From the NCBI GenBank assembly GCA_004802705.1, contig SGPL01000090.1, positions 1-64,000 of the forward strand: a stretch of DNA of 64,000 bases, given 5' to 3'. Source of the DNA: Bondarzewia mesenterica (lineage: Eukaryota > Basidiomycota > Agaricomycetes > Russulales > Bondarzewiaceae). The notes beneath the pieces were generated by a model. The model did not search any database, was not told where the DNA came from, and was given only the letters and a program-made list of their open reading frames with translations. Positions 59,265-64,000 of the stretch are shown piece after piece. The position numbers were made by a program, and so were the translations under genes. Within the stretch, counting starts at the first letter, position 1. The number at the start of each line of letters is the position of its first letter.

Positions 59265-62231
59265 ATGCCCAATTCCATGGCATTATCGGATCCTCTCAGC
59301 TCTCCATCACCAACTCCTCCTCCCCACACAGGGCACGACGCGGTCCCCATAACCACCAAGAATGTCGAGGACCCAGGGCTCGATTCTGGCTCGGAGCTTT
59401 CGGAGCTCACTGAAGAAGAACAGGAGGCAGATAATATCGACGAAAACGATGCAGAAGACGATGAAGTGACCACGAGTCAACCTTCACGCGGTGCACGCAA
59501 GACGCGGAGGAGCATCGTACCAGAGCCCATGTGGGACTGGGCCTACAAGCCCAAGAAGGAGACCAAAAGCAAGGTTGTTGAGGAGGAAGAGGAAGAAGAA
59601 GAGCAAGCGGGTCCCCCGAAGGCCATGGAAGAAGAGGAGGACGAGGACGAGGAGCCTGGTACGTCGTCCTCTCATCGAGGACACAAGACAGCTATGCGAG
59701 ATGCCGCGGAAGACGATGACGAGGGCGAAGGAGACGCTGATGATGGTGAAGAGGACGATGATCCACTCCCACCCAGACGCAAACCCGACCGTATCCTTGA
59801 CGAAGAGGAGTCAGTCACCAATGATAGCGTCGACGAGCAGAACGAGGATGACGGTGAGTCGGAGGCCGATCCGGAGGGCGACGCGTCGCCGGTAGGGCCT
59901 TCCGGTGTATCCAAGGATAATTCGGCCGATCTCACTGACGACGAGGACGACGAGGACAATGGCGACCCCATGCCACCTGCTGTCGACGCTGCTCAGGAGG
60001 ATGCCGACTCGGGAGACGAGACAGCATCCGAGGATGAGCACGATGAGGGTGCAGATGATCCCGAAGCTGAAGTAGATGCAGACACAGGCGGTGTGGACAC
60101 GCCACTCGTCACGCCAACGGCGACCGTACCTCATATAAATGGGACCGCGACACTCATGGATGTCGACGTCACTGCTCCTTCACCCGCCGCTGTTGCACCC
60201 GTCGCGGCCGCAGCTGCAGCTTCATCCATTATGGCTGGCTCAACGGTGCTCGATGTGCCAACGCCTGCCAGCTCCGCCTCCCCAACTTCTTCTCGCTTCG
60301 CTTCGCCTGCCGCAACAAACGATTCCAAAGTCAAACCCACGCCATTAAAGAAAGAATTGGGTGCTGTTGATGCCAATAAGCCGGAGCCACCAGAAGAGGA
60401 CGCGGGGCAAGCGGAAGAAGGTGAGCTGGAGGCGGATGGTATGGAGGTCGATGAGCGTGAACTGGAGACTGAGCTGCAGCCAGCCCATCGTGCGGAAGCA
60501 TTGGATGTGTTGGCGACCATCGAACTCAAGTTCGCTTTATTACGGGAGAGGCTGTATGTTGAGAAAATGGGGGCTTTGGCTTGGGAGGAGATTTTGGTCA
60601 GCGATGGTGAGCAGTTCGTATCTTAATAAGGCGTCTTTTCTAAAAACGTTTGTTAGGGTCACATCCTGAGCTGCTGCACCTGCATGCGGAGCTATCAAAA
60701 CGAAGAGACAAGCGTTTGGAATTGGCAGACCGGAGACGGTCTTACGAAGTGACTAATACGCTGAAGAGACGAAGAGCAAGTGAAGACGCCATTTGGAGTT
60801 GGTGGACGGTAGGGAGGGATGTCTTTATACAGCAATTAGTATCTCATTGTCTTCTTTTCGCAGCACGCTCGTGATGACCTTCAAACCGACATGATTGCGG
60901 AGACCAATCGGAAACGACGAAAACTAGAAAGAGATCGGCGGGCAGCTGATGCCTCTCAACCTGGTACGTCTTTTGTCGAGTTTCGGGGCACAAATTCTCA
61001 TTATCGTGCAGTGCGACGTATTCCTACTTACCCTCATGAAATTCCCGTCCCACCTACACTATACGACATCGTTAACAATCAATCACTGACAACCCGCAGC
61101 AAACGAGAACCGCTCGTATACCCCCAACTTTCTTCCCTATCCCAAGCGGATGTCTCCCATGATTTGGACCTGCTTTACAGCAGTCGTCGACCATTTGAGG
61201 CCAACAGAACGATGAATGCCCCACCGGGTCCGCCGCTGTCTCACAACTTCGAGACCTACGGACCGGGGATGATGGATGGTCCTGCATTTGGAACAGGTGG
61301 ATTGGGAAGTCGAGGTCCATCGCAGCACGGGCAGATGCAACATGTTCCTTCAGGATATCCTGGCCCTGGTATGTCAGGACCACGACGACAACTACTGGGG
61401 CCGTCTGGCCTACACCAGGAGTTCACGCATAACTACGAGCACGAGATGATGCCGCCGATACATATGCCATCGGGAGGTCCAGGCGCTGGTGGCTACCCTC
61501 CTCATCCGACGATGATGAGCCGGTCAATTTCGCCTGTCCATGTGACAGGAAACGCCAGTGTTGGCGGTCCGAAGGTCAACGGATGGGTGGGAGGGAGTAA
61601 TGGATTATCGGGAAGTCGAGAACCTAGAAGGATGACTGAGGAGGAATATTATAGAGAGAAGGAGCGAGAGGAGGGTATGATGGATTTGGAGCGGGAAAGG
61701 GCCAGGGAAAGATATGAGAGGGAGAAAGCGGAAAGAGATCGCGATCGCGAGAGGCAGATGTTTATGCAACAGCAGCAACAGCAGCAACAGCAGCAACAGC
61801 AACAACAGCAACATCACCGAAATCAGCCACTGTCCACCTCCCACCAGCACATCCATGTTGGTCCGGGGCAGGCGCCGCACCATCATCNNNATTTCCACCA
61901 TCACTACCACCACCATCCCGCCGCCACCGCACCGAATGGCGCTCCTTCAAGGCCTATATCTCCTCTCCATTCCGTCCATGACAGTCCTCGATGTTTTTCT
62001 GGGAAGATGGTCGTTGACATACCTTTTCAAACACAGAAAGTCATCGAGATCAACACCCACGAGGCTCAACGCCTTGGTTTGCTCCATCCCCTTATTCGTC
62101 AGGAGATTGAGCACTTCGCTGACTTGGACTTGAGCCCAAGTTTGTCTCGCATAATACCATGCGCGGTGTTTCCGGCGGTCAGTGTTCGGCGCCGCGACCT
62201 GGCGTCGCCTATACGCCATGTGCTTGGATGA
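59265..62231 (+). CDS. SDS3: SDS3/BRMS1-like histone deacetylase complex subunit, 3' end abnormal
   Basis: Subunit type found in Rpd3L/Sin3 histone deacetylase complexes. The N-terminal 400 residues are acidic and disordered (long Glu/Asp runs, GSELSELTEEEQEAD). The Sds3-like domain begins at LDVLATIELKFALLRERLYV, EKMGALAWEEILVSDG, and continues over an intron as SHPELLHLHAELSKRRDKRL. Next come SWWT / HARDDLQTDMIAETNRKRRK, then VPPTLYDIV. The C-terminal half is Gly/Pro/Met-rich with an Arg/Glu coiled segment, a polyglutamine run and a His-rich run interrupted by NNN (61888-61890). From about 62045 to the stop at 62231 the frame reads through sequence derived from eEF3, so the true ancestral stop is not visible. 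ATG 59265 preferred over 58977 because the extension is promoter-like. Confidence 0.82.
61765..61815 (+). repeat. CAG/CAA repeat coding polyglutamine
   Basis: Mixed CAG/CAA units code a run of about 16 Gln in the SDS3-like protein, followed by a His/Pro-rich stretch. Antisense frames over it (Leu and Val runs) are shadows. The NNN at 61888-61890 lies about 70 bp further on. Confidence 0.85.
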
Positions 62232-62722
62232 GCCGATCAGTGCGTCTCTTTCCCACACGTTCTCTTTATCTTCTTTTCTAAATCTGCTTTTTTTTATATG
62301 TCCAGACTACCTCGATCGCGAGTCGCTTGCTGCTCCAATCGAGGCGCTCAAAGTCTTCGAAGGCGAGTGCTCATCATCACCCACAACCGCGACTTCTCAG
62401 AGTCGATCTGCAAGGAGGTGTGGGCGATGCGCGACGGTCGTCTCGAGGTTTCCGGGCACAACTGGGTTGAGGGTCAGGGCTCAGAAGGCCCCGCATCGAC
62501 AAGAAGGACGGCCAGGAGGAGGATCAGTACGACGCTATGGGTAAAGGTTGATAACATGAAGCAGAAGAAGATCGTGTCCTCTGAGGCTCGCAAGGTAAGT
62601 GCTCACAGTCGTTTGTTTGTGAAGATGACGCTGATGTTTTTTGCCGTTGCGCTATACAACTTCAGAAGGAGCGCATGGCGCGGAAAAACAGAGGCGAAGA
62701 TGTCAGTGATGACGAGCTCTGA
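62045..62722 (+). pseudogene. TEF3: Decayed 3' fragment of translation elongation factor 3 (eEF3)
   Basis: Carries the end of the fungal-specific ABC ATPase eEF3: HEAQRLGLLHPLIRQEIE, HFADLDLSP, VSHNTMRGVSGGQ (ABC signature), AATWRR, LDEP, NYLDRESLAAPIEALKVFEG, LIITHNRDFSESICKEVWAM, RDGRLEVSGHNWVEGQGSEG, KVDNMKQKKIVSSEARK and, after an intron, KERMARKNRGEDVSDDEL with stop. The pieces lie in different frames: breaks near 62120, 62180, 62362 and 62490. The Walker B helix has DEPIS in place of DEPTN next to an altered intron donor. Two introns are kept, so this is a genomic copy, not a retrocopy. Nothing of the first 80-85% of eEF3 is present. It follows the SDS3-like frame without a gap. Not translatable as a functional factor. 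Confidence 0.82.
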
Positions 62723-64000
62723 TCTATAGGCAAGCTAGCTGTTTCTTCTCTCTTACTGTCGCTGTCGTTCTAGCTGCTTGTCGCCTGTTTGTTGTTAATA
62801 CCATCTATGTCCTGTAGCTGTCATGTCCTAATTATTCTGGTTTCACGCAATCGTATTTCATGATTTTATCTGTTTTTTCTTTTCAGCTGCATGAGGAACC
62901 ACCACTGCCTGAGTTGGTTCAGCGAGAGCTGTTCATCTGAGATCGGGCCAGTCCGGTGCGAAATCCGTGGCTGAGACGACGTGCTGCGAGGAACAAACAG
63001 CTTTGTCTCAGGCTTGGCTGCGCGATTTTGTTTATATGACCTCTTGTTCATACTTATTGACTTCTTCGCTCTTCCCCACTCATTAAAAGATACCCGTCTC
63101 CAATCTCCAATTCATGCCAATACTCGCGTATCTCAGGCTCCTCATCACTCTGGACAGACTCCGCCATGAGCGTGTCATCACCCTCATCTGTCTGCATGCT
63201 ATCGTCAGCCCCACGCTCGCTTCTGCGATTCAAGTGGTGTGCTCAGCATCTCAATGCAATAAATTATTTTATTACTTCCCCCCCCCTTAATCATCGCATA
63301 CATCGGAATCTGTTTGCATTTCTCCTAGTTTTTTCTTATCGAACAGAAAAAATAGCCTGAAGCGGGGATGGATGGATTGGCGAGTGGGTCTGGAGTAGGA
63401 TGGCTAGCGCCGGCTACGAATCGGCGCCAGAGGAAAAATGAGAATGTATGTTGAAAACTTCCAGTTGCTCTGTGCCTAACAAATGGCGGGTTTGTTAAGC
63501 GGCAATCTGAAAAGCAGAGCAAAAAAAAGATACTACAAGGTACAGTGAGTAACAAAATAAGTGAAAGTGAGGACCGTAGCACCTATTTCCGTCGAGGGGT
63601 CAAAGGGTCAAGAGACTGAAGTGCAAAGCCCTACATGGCGGAGTGCTAGTAGTCCGGCCAACGTCCTGCTATCAGTGTCGTTCCCCTTTTCACCGTTCTT
63701 TTTATCGAGATCCTTACCCATCCACATGTAGTCTCGGTGGGCCTGTGTTTTACTGTACAGGTTATGGAGTACTAGTACAGCGAACGTCCCACTTACCGTA
63801 CTGTACCATCGCTCTACTACAAAGATAGTCAGTCAGTTCTAATTCATCAGGAGTTCATGTGCGCACGCGCGACACCGAGACGCACCCCAAACTGAAAGCG
63901 AACAATTGAGGAAGACGAAAGCAGAAGGAGAAAAAGGAGAAAAAAAAAAGCGGACGGCGCGCTCACCATGCTGACACTGCGCCTTCCAAACCTTATCCTA
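62723..64000. other. Intergenic to the right edge
   Basis: 1.3 kb without a recognisable gene on either strand. Contains T-rich stretches and a poly-C run (about 63280-63287). CTCACCATG-type sequence at 63962-63970 would be ATG followed directly by a GTGAGC donor on the minus strand, possibly the first exon of a gene, but this cannot be judged at the edge. Confidence 0.4.

Noticed and set aside
59672..59971. Serine-rich and valine-rich antisense frames opposite the acidic region of the SDS3-like gene
   Set aside because: Direct consequence of GAG/GAC repeats read in reverse.

Overview
The window looks like nuclear DNA of a mushroom-forming basidiomycete (Agaricomycetes). Genes are compact and cut by many introns of about 45-70 bp. 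The gene set mixes conserved eukaryotic housekeeping genes (TOF1, PBDC1, PHO13, eL31, eL34, GPI11, VPS26, RTF1, SOF1, an SDS3-like gene) with families typical of this group: F-box/leucine-rich proteins, CFEM GPI-anchored proteins, small secreted proteins, a CHAT-domain protein and AIM9-like phosphotransferases. The species cannot be named from the sequence. A few N bases (630, 643, 61888-61890) and two probable single-base frame errors point to draft-quality assembly.

Layout. 0-3.7 kb: TOF1/Timeless fork-protection gene on the minus strand, running off the left edge. 5.6-6.7 kb: PBDC1. 7.3-8.0 kb: small secreted protein A. 9.0-10.4 kb: Myb/SANT protein related to ZZZ3, followed by an unidentified spliced candidate. 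12.4-18.8 kb: two copies of a ~235 bp repeat in direct orientation bracket PHO13, a membrane-protein remnant, a truncated DUF3435 tyrosine-recombinase-like gene and an APH-family phosphotransferase. 20.2-21.6 kb: F-box gene 1. 22.0-22.7 kb: small secreted protein B, a paralogue of A. 24.0-24.8 kb: CFEM 1. 27.5-30.7 kb: CHAT gene. 31.6-32.3 kb: CFEM 2. 32.8-34.7 kb: ribosomal proteins eL31 and eL34, convergent. 36.3-37.0 kb: CFEM 3. 38.0-39.4 kb: F-box gene 2. 39.9-41.0 kb: GPI11/PIG-F. 41.7-43.2 kb: four-TM protein. 43.6-45.0 kb: F-box gene 3. 47.2-50.2 kb: polytopic membrane protein with a long disordered tail. 50.5-58.8 kb: four minus-strand genes in a row (VPS26, RTF1, SOF1, an AKR7-type aldo-keto reductase). 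59.3-62.2 kb: SDS3-like corepressor subunit whose 3' end runs into a decayed copy of the eEF3 C-terminus (to 62.7 kb). The last 1.3 kb shows nothing recognisable.

Functional links. There is no operon-like organisation. GPI11 acts in GPI-anchor synthesis, and the three CFEM proteins are likely GPI-anchored, so they are clients of that pathway; this is probably coincidence of position. The most unusual items are the eEF3 fragment joined to the SDS3-like gene, the truncated captain-like recombinase lying between dispersed repeats, the three linked CFEM paralogues (one lacking the aspartate expected for haem binding), and the paired small secreted proteins with matching promoters.
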